Shown: positions 1 through 5,904 of the stretch, piece after piece
Layout of the letters: each line of letters begins with the position of its first letter
Numbering within the stretch: position 1 is the stretch's first letter
NCBI GenBank assembly: GCA_030146905.1
Contig: JASLAV010000178.1
Location: 1-8,328, forward strand
DNA length: 8,328 nt
Direction: 5' to 3'
DNA from: Lentzea sp.
GTDB lineage: Bacteria; Actinomycetota; Actinomycetes; Mycobacteriales; Pseudonocardiaceae
Position numbers and translations under genes: made by a program
Notes under the pieces: generated by a model
Told to the model about the DNA's origin: nothing
Databases searched by the model: none
Seen by the model: only the letters and a program-made list of their open reading frames with translations

Positions 1-1
1 C

Positions 2-1222
2 GACAGCCCGCTCGACCCGGCGCGCACGCTCGCCTCGCTCGGCGTCGTGGACGGCGAGCTGCTGCAGTTGCGACGCCGCAACGAGAACCCGCCTCCGCCG
101 TTGTACGACGACGTCGTCGACGCGATCGCGGAGTCCGACCCGGACTCGTTCCGGCCGTGGACCAAGGAGACCGCCCAGCGGTTCGGTCACATCGCCGGCG
201 CGCTCGCGCTGATCGCGGCGGCCGTGGCGCTGTTCCTGTCCGGCCCGCTCACGGCCGGCGGCGCCGGCAGCGGTCTGGCCGCCGCCATCGCCGGCGGTGT
301 CGGCGCGGTGGCCATGCTGGCCGCGGGCGCGACCATCGCGCGGGCGTACTCGGCGGCGTCGACGGGTGTGCTGATCGCCGCGTGCGGCTCGCTGCCGCTG
401 GCGTTCGTCGCGGGCTACCACGCGGTGCCCGGCGCGGGCTTCACCCCGAAGATGCTGCTCGCCTCGGCGCTGCTGATGATCTTCGCGTGGGGCGGCATCC
501 TGCTGATCGGCCACGGCATCACGGTGTTCATCGCCGCGGCCACGGCCGGCACGTTCCTGTCGCTCGCCTTCCTCGTCTCGACGTTCGTCGAGCACCCGCT
601 GCCCGGTGTCGCCGCCGCGACCGGCGCCGTGGCGCTCGGCGCGCTGTCGCTGCTGCCCAGGCTCACGCTGCAGCTGGCCAAGATCCCGCCGCCCGTCGTG
701 CCGACGAACGCCGAGGACCTCAAGGAGGACACCGGCTTCCCGGAGTACGCGGTCATCGAGCGCCGCACCGCCGTGGCGCACGAGTACCTGACCGGCATGA
801 TCATCGGCACCGGCGCTGTCGCGGCGCTGTCCGCCATCGTCGCCACGTCCGCCGGCACGATCTGGAGCACGATCTACGGCATCGTCGTCGCGATCGTGCT
901 GATGATGCGCGGCCGTGCGTACGCCAACGGCGCGCAGGCCGTGGCGCTGCTGTCGACCGGCATGTTCGCGAGCGCGGGCATCCTGCTCGGCTGGCTGATC
1001 TCGTCGAGCGAGTTCAACCGCATCGCGTTCGTCTTCGGCGCGCTGCTGCTGCTCGGTGCCGCCGCGCTGGTGCTCGGCGTCGTCTTCCCCGACCAGAAGT
1101 TCTCACCGCCGTTGCGCCGCACCGTCGACATCATCGAGGCGATCCTCATCGCGGCGGTCGTGCCGCTGGCTCTGGCCGTGATGGACATGTACTCGGTCTT
1201 CCGGGGCCTGATCTCGCTATGA
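2..1222 (+). CDS. eccD: EccD, type VII secretion integral membrane channel protein (5' truncated)
   Basis: EccD is the polytopic inner-membrane subunit of the ESX translocon; two copies per protomer form a membrane vestibule around EccB, EccC and EccE. The reading frame is open from base 2, so the gene begins before the window; the GTG at 47 is internal. The first 40 or so visible residues (LDPARTLASLGVVDGELLQL, then a Pro-rich stretch and DDVVDAIAE) match the end of the N-terminal ubiquitin-like (YukD-type) domain and its linker. Eleven hydrophobic segments follow, the count expected for EccD. The cytosolic loop between helices 6 and 7 carries the family-typical PPPVVPTNAEDL region. 406 residues are visible, against about 470-510 for complete family members, so roughly 60-100 residues are missing. 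The stop TGA (1220-1222) overlaps the mycP start as ATGA, indicating an operon with translational coupling. The domain and helix pattern is seen directly; the role is family knowledge. Confidence 0.93.
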   Translation, partial: DSPLDPARTLASLGVVDGELLQLRRRNENPPPPLYDDVVDAIAESDPDSFRPWTKETAQRFGHIAGALALIAAAVALFLSGPLTAGGAGSGLAAAIAGGVGAVAMLAAGATIARAYSAASTGVLIAACGSLPLAFVAGYHAVPGAGFTPKMLLASALLMIFAWGGILLIGHGITVFIAAATAGTFLSLAFLVSTFVEHPLPGVAAATGAVALGALSLLPRLTLQLAKIPPPVVPTNAEDLKEDTGFPEYAVIERRTAVAHEYLTGMIIGTGAVAALSAIVATSAGTIWSTIYGIVVAIVLMMRGRAYANGAQAVALLSTGMFASAGILLGWLISSSEFNRIAFVFGALLLLGAAALVLGVVFPDQKFSPPLRRTVDIIEAILIAAVVPLALAVMDMYSVFRGLISL

Positions 1223-2631
1223 GGCCCGGTATCAGGCGCACCACGGCGGCAGCGACCGCCGGACTGCTTCTGCTGACGGGAGCACTTCCCCAGGCTTCCG
1301 CGCAGCCGTCGTCGTCCACGCCGGCCTCGGCCCGCCCGAACTCGGTGCCGCCGGACCTCCCGCCCGGCACTCCGCCGCCGAAGGACGACGGCAGGCCGGA
1401 CGTGACGTACAAGCGCACCAACAAGGGCTGCGTCGAGTCCGACACCAAGAGCGAGCTGATCGAGACCAAGCCGTGGGGCCAGGTCCAGCTGAACCTGGAG
1501 CAGGCCCACAGGTTCGCGACCGGCAAGGGCGTCAAGATCGCGATCATCGACACGGGCGTCGACCCCAGCAACCCGCGCTTCGGCGGCCGGGTCCAGGGAA
1601 TCGGCGAGTACGTCGACGGCAACAAGAACGGCACGGACGACTGCGACGGCCACGGCACCGAGGTGGCGGGCGTCGCCGCGGCTGCCAAGACCGAGGGCGA
1701 CTTCGTCGGCGCCGCACCGGAGGCGACGATCCTCGCGATCCGGCAGACCAGCGACCGCTTCGAGTTCGGCGGCGACGCGAACAACGAGAAGCGCGCGACG
1801 GCCGGCAAGGTCGGCACGCTGGCCATGGCCATCGTCCGCGCGGCCGACCAGGGCGCCAAGGTCGTCAACATCTCGCTGACCAACTGCAACCCTCCCAAGG
1901 GCTTCAGCGCCGACGACCGGAAGCTGCAGGCCGCGATCAAGTACGCGGTCGACGTCAAGGACGTGGTGATCGTCACCGCGGCCGGCAACAAGGGCGACCA
2001 GGGAACGGGCTGCGGCAAGCAGAACGACAACCTGGACCCGACCAACGTCAACTCGGTGTCCTCGCCCGCGTGGTTCGCCGACGACGTGCTGTCCGTGGCG
2101 TCGATCGGCCGCTCCGGCGCGGTCTCCGAGTTCAGCATCTGGGGCCCGTGGGTCAGCATCGCGGCGCCGGGCGAGGAGATCATCTCCGTCGACCCCAAGG
2201 GCACCGGCCTGACGAACGCGAACGTGACCGCGAACGGCGTGCAGGACATCAAGGGCACGAGCTTCGCGGCCCCGTACGTCGCCGGCATCACGGCGCTGGT
2301 GCGCCAGCGGTTCCCCGACCTCAAGGCGCGCCAGGTGATGGACCGCCTCAAGGCCACCGCACTGCACCCCGGCAACGTGTCCGGCAGGGACCACAAGACC
2401 GGCTTCGGCATGGTCAACCCCGTCGCCGCGCTGACCGCGGTGTTGCCCGCCGAGTCCGCCGGTTTCCGGAAGGACCAGCCGGAGGAGCTGACCACCTCCG
2501 TCAACCCGCCGCCGGGGCTCGACTGGCCGCCGATCATCGTGGCGCTGAGCGGCATCGGTGTCGGCGGTGCGCTGCTGATGCTGACGCTGATCATCCGCAA
2601 CTCGCTCAACCGCAGGCGCCGGCCCGCCTAG
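1219..2631 (+). CDS. mycP: MycP, mycosin: membrane-anchored subtilisin-like serine protease of the ESX system
   Basis: This 470-aa S8 (subtilase) peptidase is exported and anchored outside the cytoplasmic membrane. Mycosins associate with and stabilise the ESX membrane complex and may process substrates. A Sec signal peptide covers residues 1-28, with likely cleavage at QASA|QP. A Pro-rich N-terminal extension follows (about 29-65). The catalytic triad is visible: Asp111 in IIDTGVD, His145 in DGHGTEVAG and Ser348 in GTSFAAPYVAG, with oxyanion Asn257 in AAGN. Four cysteines (71, 142, 223, 265) sit where mycosins have two disulfides, the first tying the N-terminal extension to the catalytic domain. 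A C-terminal transmembrane helix (about 437-459) follows Trp436-Pro-Pro and ends in NRRRRPA, an inside-positive stop-transfer. The frame is open upstream to 157, but the ATG at 1219 gives the signal peptide and the 4-base overlap with eccD, so it is chosen. Length and architecture are normal and no key residue is missing. Confidence 0.96.
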   Translation: MRPGIRRTTAAATAGLLLLTGALPQASAQPSSSTPASARPNSVPPDLPPGTPPPKDDGRPDVTYKRTNKGCVESDTKSELIETKPWGQVQLNLEQAHRFATGKGVKIAIIDTGVDPSNPRFGGRVQGIGEYVDGNKNGTDDCDGHGTEVAGVAAAAKTEGDFVGAAPEATILAIRQTSDRFEFGGDANNEKRATAGKVGTLAMAIVRAADQGAKVVNISLTNCNPPKGFSADDRKLQAAIKYAVDVKDVVIVTAAGNKGDQGTGCGKQNDNLDPTNVNSVSSPAWFADDVLSVASIGRSGAVSEFSIWGPWVSIAAPGEEIISVDPKGTGLTNANVTANGVQDIKGTSFAAPYVAGITALVRQRFPDLKARQVMDRLKATALHPGNVSGRDHKTGFGMVNPVAALTAVLPAESAGFRKDQPEELTTSVNPPPGLDWPPIIVALSGIGVGGALLMLTLIIRNSLNRRRRPA

Positions 2632-2634
2632 CGC

Positions 2635-2691
2635 CTGGACGACGAGAACGGCCCCGCTGGATCACCAGCGGGGCCGTTCTCGTCGTTCGGG
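2635..2691. terminator. Strong bidirectional hairpin terminator between convergent mycP and the WxG gene
   Basis: A perfect 20-base arm (2641-2660) pairs with 2665-2684 around a 4-base ATCA loop. Pairing continues outward through C2640-G2685 and A2639-U2686, then further pairs with G-U wobbles. The stem starts a few bases after the mycP stop and ends 14 bases after the stop of the opposing gene, so it can serve both transcripts. No long U tract follows on either side (only GTGTTT on the + side), as is common for terminators in high-GC actinomycetes. The structure is read directly from the sequence; the terminator function is inferred from position. Confidence 0.88.
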
Positions 2692-2698
2692 AAGTGTT

Positions 2699-3778
2699 TC
2701 AGTCGTCGTCACCGATCGTCTTCGGCGCGGCCTTCTTGGGTTTGCCGAGCAGGTCCTCGATCGAGCCGGTGAGCCGCTGCTTCGGCTTGTGGTCCTTGTC
2801 GCCGCCCTGCTGGCCGCCGCCACCCATCATGCCGCCCATCATGGGCATGCCACCCACCACGCCACCGGGAACACCTCCAGGACGTCCACCGGCGGCCGCG
2901 GCGGCCGGAGCGGTCCCAGCACCCTTGTCGGCAGCCGGAAGCTGCTCAGCGACGCCTGTGGCGCCTCCGAACTGCATCGGCGGCGGGGTCGCGGCAGCAG
3001 CGGCCGGAACGCCGGCGGAACCGACGCCACCACCTCCTCCACCGACGCCGCCACCGGTTCCCCCGCCACCACCGGCAGGAGCACCGCCACCGGTGCCGGC
3101 GGCCGCTGTCGCCGACGCCTTGGCCGGTTCCGGCATCGTCGGCGACGGCTTGGCTGGCGCGGTGTAGGTCCAGTCCGCCTCGGGGTACCGGTGCTCCATC
3201 CGCACGGCGCCGAAGCCCTCGGTCTCACCGGAGACCCCGTCGCACAGCTTGAGGAACGCCTCCAGCACCTGCCGCGCGGACTCGTGCAGCTCGCGCACGG
3301 GGCCCTTGATCTCCTCGATGTGCTTGACGGCCCGCTGGTCGCCGTCCAGGGGCAACGACGCCGTGCCGGACACCGAGTCCGCGACGTCGGCCAGCACGTG
3401 CGCCATGTCCTGCACGATGTCGCGCACGCCCTCGGCGGTCTCGTCCAGCGCGTCCGCCATCGCGCTCATCGCGTCGGACATGTCGCCGCCCGCGAGCCCC
3501 ACCTTGCGCATGTGGTCGAGGAACGCGTCGGCGTCCTTGCCCTCCCACCGCGCGTCGACGCCGCCCAGCGGTGCCGCGACGTGCTTGGTGACCGCCTCGG
3601 TCACCTTCGCGGCCTTGCGCCAGCGCTCCGCTTCCTCGCGCAGGTCGTTCCAGTCGCCCACGAGCGGGTCGAAGAAGTCGCGCACGAGGTCCACGACACC
3701 GAGCTCCCGGCTCACCCGCGAGAGGTAGTCGAGCTCGGGCCCCACCTCGGCCGCGATCTGCCTGCCGTCCTTGGTCAT
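2699..3778 (-). CDS. WxG-motif type VII secretion substrate, EspB/PPE-like, with Gly/Met-rich tail
   Basis: The product is 359 aa and has three parts. Residues 1-185 are charged, helix-forming and glycine-poor. They contain a WxG motif (Trp78-Glu-Gly80, in ARWEGKDADAF) at a predicted helical hairpin, as in WXG100 and PPE/EspB proteins, plus a second Trp (GDWNDL, Trp43). A Tyr-Pro-Glu-Ala-Asp sequence (198-202) fits the YxxxD/E secretion signal and lies just after the helical part. Residues 207-325 are low complexity: Pro/Ala, then poly-Gly, then GGMPMMGGMMGGGG. Residues 330-359 form a distinct charged end (RLTGSIEDLLGKPKK, ending in DDD). There is no Sec signal peptide. The ATG at 3778 is chosen because GGGGG (minus strand, 3788-3792) lies 9 bases upstream; the longer open frame to 3937 would overlap the preceding gene. 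The gene follows the EspC-like gene by 13 bases, suggesting a co-expressed and perhaps heterodimeric pair. The WxG class is well supported; EspB-like is inference from architecture, and the effector function is unknown. Confidence 0.8.
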   Translation of the reverse strand: MTKDGRQIAAEVGPELDYLSRVSRELGVVDLVRDFFDPLVGDWNDLREEAERWRKAAKVTEAVTKHVAAPLGGVDARWEGKDADAFLDHMRKVGLAGGDMSDAMSAMADALDETAEGVRDIVQDMAHVLADVADSVSGTASLPLDGDQRAVKHIEEIKGPVRELHESARQVLEAFLKLCDGVSGETEGFGAVRMEHRYPEADWTYTAPAKPSPTMPEPAKASATAAAGTGGGAPAGGGGGTGGGVGGGGGGVGSAGVPAAAAATPPPMQFGGATGVAEQLPAADKGAGTAPAAAAAGGRPGGVPGGVVGGMPMMGGMMGGGGQQGGDKDHKPKQRLTGSIEDLLGKPKKAAPKTIGDDD

Positions 3779-3784
3779 CAAGAG

Positions 3785-3792
3785 GTTCCCCC
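3785..3792 (-). promoter_or_regulatory. Ribosome binding site of the WxG gene, overlapping the upstream stop codon
   Basis: The minus strand reads GGGGGAAC here. Its first G is also the last base of the EspC-like gene's TAG stop (3792-3794), and the ATG at 3778 lies 9 bases after the G run. The overlap suggests translational coupling and supports 3778 as the start. The same octamer precedes the EspC-like gene. Confidence 0.65.
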
Positions 3793-4109
3793 TACCGCCG
3801 GTCGGCCTTCTTGATGAGCTGCAGGCTCTCGTCGTCCTGACCGCCGTGCTGCTTCGCGACGGCGTGCAGGCCCTTGGCAGCCGCTTCGAGCGTGTCGCAG
3901 GCGCGGGCGAGCTGGGAGTTGAGCAGTTCGGCCGCACGCGCGTAGCCCTGGGCCGTGCCGACGGTCCTGCCGATCTCGCCGAACGACTGCGGGCGCAGCG
4001 GGGACACCTTCATGGCGTCCCGCACGCGCCTCAGATCGTCCGTGGTGCCGTCGATCCGGTCGGCGTACTGCTCCAACCACTCCGGGTCGACGGATATCCG
4101 ACCGGCCAC
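3792..4109 (-). CDS. EspC-family (DUF2580-like) small type VII secretion protein
   Basis: This 105-aa all-helical protein has the pattern of the EspC/ESX-secretion-associated family. It has an N-terminal VDPEWLEQYADRID helix, a helix-breaking turn around residues 36-48 with SFGEIG (43-48) where WXG100 proteins carry WxG, and a second long helix with YARAAELLNSQLARACDTLEAAAKGLHAVA. In relatives the second helix is followed by YxxxD/E. Here the matching place reads His88-Gly-Gly-Gln-Asp92, so the Tyr is replaced by His. The tail ends in LIKKADRR. There is no signal peptide or membrane segment. It starts at GTG 4109, with GGGGGAA immediately upstream; a longer open frame at 4122 is out of register with the family-like sequence. 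It lies between eccB and the WxG gene in one transcription direction and is likely the dimer partner or co-secreted protein of the latter. Family assignment is from remembered motif pattern. Confidence 0.78.
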   Translation of the reverse strand: MAGRISVDPEWLEQYADRIDGTTDDLRRVRDAMKVSPLRPQSFGEIGRTVGTAQGYARAAELLNSQLARACDTLEAAAKGLHAVAKQHGGQDDESLQLIKKADRR

Positions 4110-4112
4110 AGC

Positions 4113-4120
4113 GTTCCCCC
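4113..4120 (-). promoter_or_regulatory. Ribosome binding site of the EspC-like gene
   Basis: The minus strand reads GGGGGAAC, with the G run 6 bases before the GTG at 4109. It decides the choice of GTG as start codon and matches the octamer in front of the following gene. Confidence 0.6.
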
Positions 4121-4124
4121 AACA

Positions 4125-4168
4125 GTCCGGGTGCGTTTCGTCCTGATTCGACGGTGGCGCACCCGGAC
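4125..4168 (-). promoter_or_regulatory. Stem-loop in the eccB to EspC-like gene spacer
   Basis: An 11-base perfect inverted repeat (GTCCGGGTGCG at 4125-4135, pairing with 4158-4168) has a 22-base spacer. Inside the spacer a 4-bp inner stem (CGTC 4139-4142 with GACG 4150-4153) can stack. It begins 8 bases downstream of the eccB stop and ends just before the ribosome binding site of the next gene. There is no U tract, so full termination is unlikely. It could attenuate or stabilise the downstream mRNA to raise substrate output relative to EccB, or be an operator. The structure is seen; the function is inference. Confidence 0.5.
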
Positions 4169-4176
4169 CGGTTCCG

Positions 4177-5787
4177 CTACTTCTGCTGAACCGCCTGCGG
4201 GTCCTGGATCGCGCCGCTGGAGGTCTGGATCGCGTCGTAGCTGCGGTTGGCCTCGTTCTTGTTGAGCTGCGGACCCATCGGCAGCAGGCTCAGGATCTGG
4301 TTCGGCGCCGGCGGGAACGTCCCGTCGAGGCCCAGCGCCGACGCGGTGCCGGCGTCGGGGACGCCGTAGCGGACACCACGGCCCGTGACGATCTGCACCG
4401 GACCGGTCCCGAAGTCGCCCTTGCCCTGGCTCGCCCGCACGACTGCGGCCTTGCCCGGCAGCATCAGGAACTGGTCGATGATCTCGCCGGCCGCACCGGC
4501 CGCGTTCAGGGCGACCGGGGTCATCTCCTTGGGGCCCGGCAGCTTCGAGCCGATCGTCACCGAGGTGTGCTCGGCCTTGTTCTGCTCGGTGAAGTTCTCG
4601 GCCTTCCAGCCCAGGCACACCACGGTGTTGTTGGCGTTCGCCTCGAGCGTGGTGGGGATCTTCGCCGGGTAGGAGTCGAGCGTCAGCGGGTTCTTCGGGT
4701 TCTTGTTGCCGGAGACGGCGTTCGGCGAGAGCTGGATCGGCTCCTTGGCGTTCGAGTACGCGAAGCGCAGCAGGTCGCCGACGGTCTGGTCGACGTCCTG
4801 GAAACCGTCGGCGAGCGCCACCATGAACTGCGCGGTGTTCGTCAGGTTCACCTCGACGACCTCGCCGACGTTCACCCGCGTCTCGGTGACGTAGGTGGCC
4901 TGCTTGCCCTGGTCCGGGATGGTCGGCGCGACCAGCGGAGCGACCTCGGGGATGGCGTTGAGCAGCGCCGTGCTGATCGCACGCGGCTGCTTGCCCCTGA
5001 GCTTGAGGGCGTTCATCACCTTGTCGTCCTTGAGGTTCACCTCGGCGCGAACCGTGGACGACGAGATGTCGCGCAGGCTGTTCGGCTTCTTGTAGATCAG
5101 GTACGCCTTCTTGGCGCCCGTGCGCTGCTGCACCAGCAGGGCCTCGTCGCCGAGGTCGGGGTTGCCACCGCTGACACCGGCGATCACGGAGGTCTTGATC
5201 TGGTTCTCCGCCGCCTGGTTCTCGCGGAACTCGTCCAGGTCGAGCGTGTCGCAGACGGACCACTGCGCGTCGATCCGCAGTGCCGGCTTCGGCAGCACGT
5301 CCGGGGCGTCCGGCAGACCGGTGAGCCTGCCGCGGGGCAGGTTCGCGAGCGCCGACTCGCTCACGAGCTTCGGCTCACCGCCTGCCGCGCCCTGCGAGGT
5401 GCCCGCCGTGCCGCCCGGCGCGTCGCCGCCACCGGCCTGCTGGTCGGGGCTGTTGCGCGAGAACCACAGCAGCCGGGCCGACGCCAGGTTCGTCATCGGG
5501 ATCAGCCGCCTCGGCGACGCGTCCACGACGTAGACCTGGCCGGTCTCCTTGCTGATGGCGATCTGCGTCTGGTCGTCCAGCTTCGGCGCCGGCTTGAAGA
5601 GCCCGAACACGAGGAAGCCGAGCAGACCGACGATGCCCAGGACAACACCGACCGCTGTCGCACGCGAGTGGTTGCGCATGGGGTCATGCAGCATCACCGC
5701 GTCTCTGCGGACCAGAGCGGACTGCATCCGCCGCAGGACGAATTGGTAGGCCTGGACCTGTGACTTGGTGGTGGGTGTTGATGCCAT
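4177..5787 (-). CDS. eccB: EccB, type VII secretion core membrane/periplasmic subunit
   Basis: The product is 536 aa. EccB is a bitopic core component whose large extracytoplasmic domain forms the outer part of the ESX membrane complex. The N-terminus reads MASTPTTKSQVQAYQFVLRR, a hallmark EccB start, followed by ALVRRDAVMLHDPMRNHSRA. A single transmembrane helix lies at about 43-64, and the rest is the repeat-containing extracytoplasmic domain. Cys179 (WSVCDTLD) and Cys391 (VVCLGW) are the only two cysteines and probably form the family disulfide. A Gly/Ala-rich linker (about 117-138) looks like a lineage-specific insertion; mycobacterial EccB1 is 480 aa. The open frame extends to 5925, but the ATG at 5787 gives the conserved start. 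A GGGAGAG (minus strand, 5801-5807) lies 13 bases upstream, rather far, so the site is weak. It is the first gene of the minus-strand cluster with the two substrate-like genes and is divergent from eccE. Confidence 0.95.
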   Translation of the reverse strand: MASTPTTKSQVQAYQFVLRRMQSALVRRDAVMLHDPMRNHSRATAVGVVLGIVGLLGFLVFGLFKPAPKLDDQTQIAISKETGQVYVVDASPRRLIPMTNLASARLLWFSRNSPDQQAGGGDAPGGTAGTSQGAAGGEPKLVSESALANLPRGRLTGLPDAPDVLPKPALRIDAQWSVCDTLDLDEFRENQAAENQIKTSVIAGVSGGNPDLGDEALLVQQRTGAKKAYLIYKKPNSLRDISSSTVRAEVNLKDDKVMNALKLRGKQPRAISTALLNAIPEVAPLVAPTIPDQGKQATYVTETRVNVGEVVEVNLTNTAQFMVALADGFQDVDQTVGDLLRFAYSNAKEPIQLSPNAVSGNKNPKNPLTLDSYPAKIPTTLEANANNTVVCLGWKAENFTEQNKAEHTSVTIGSKLPGPKEMTPVALNAAGAAGEIIDQFLMLPGKAAVVRASQGKGDFGTGPVQIVTGRGVRYGVPDAGTASALGLDGTFPPAPNQILSLLPMGPQLNKNEANRSYDAIQTSSGAIQDPQAVQQK

Positions 5788-5904
5788 TCTCGGCTCGCTG
5801 CTCTCCCAGTCGCGGTACGGTTCGGCAGGATAGCCGGACGCAGGTTGCTTCGTGGGCCGGTTCGCCAAGCCCGCCGACCGTCGAGGGGAAAGAGACCACA
5901 ACGG
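5788..5904. promoter_or_regulatory. Divergent intergenic region between eccB and eccE
   Basis: These 117 bases separate two divergently transcribed core genes and must hold both promoters unless they lie within the genes. A minus-strand TATCCT (5827-5832) could be the -10 of eccB, giving a leader of about 33 bases, but no convincing -35 lies at 16-18 bases. No clear operator palindrome was found. A GAGGGG (5883-5888, + strand) precedes eccE. The regulatory role is inferred from arrangement. Confidence 0.5.

Noticed and set aside
874..2394. Long antisense open frame (506 codons) opposite mycP and the end of eccD
   Set aside because: Its composition is the Arg/Val/Asp-rich pattern of an antisense shadow in GC-rich DNA. 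It has no recognisable domain and lies opposite a certain gene.
1146..2609. Second long antisense open frame (487 codons) over mycP
   Set aside because: Low-information Ser/Pro/Ala-rich translation with no motif, fully opposite mycP.
157..2631. An 824-codon + strand open frame covering part of eccD and all of mycP
   Set aside because: Its first part is an Arg-rich out-of-frame shadow of eccD. The signal peptide and the ATGA overlap fix the mycP start at 1219.
2820..3110. Repetitive G/C tract considered as a CRISPR or tandem repeat array
   Set aside because: It encodes the Gly/Ala/Pro/Met-rich tail of the WxG protein. There are no regular repeat units or spacers.
3779..3937. 53-codon upstream extension of the WxG gene
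   Set aside because: It overlaps the EspC-like gene out of frame and reads as Arg/Ser-rich noise. The ATG at 3778 has the ribosome binding site.
4031..5263. 410-codon minus-strand frame overlapping eccB in another phase
   Set aside because: Arg/Gly/Pro-rich shadow of eccB, which is certain from its N-terminus, membrane helix and domain.
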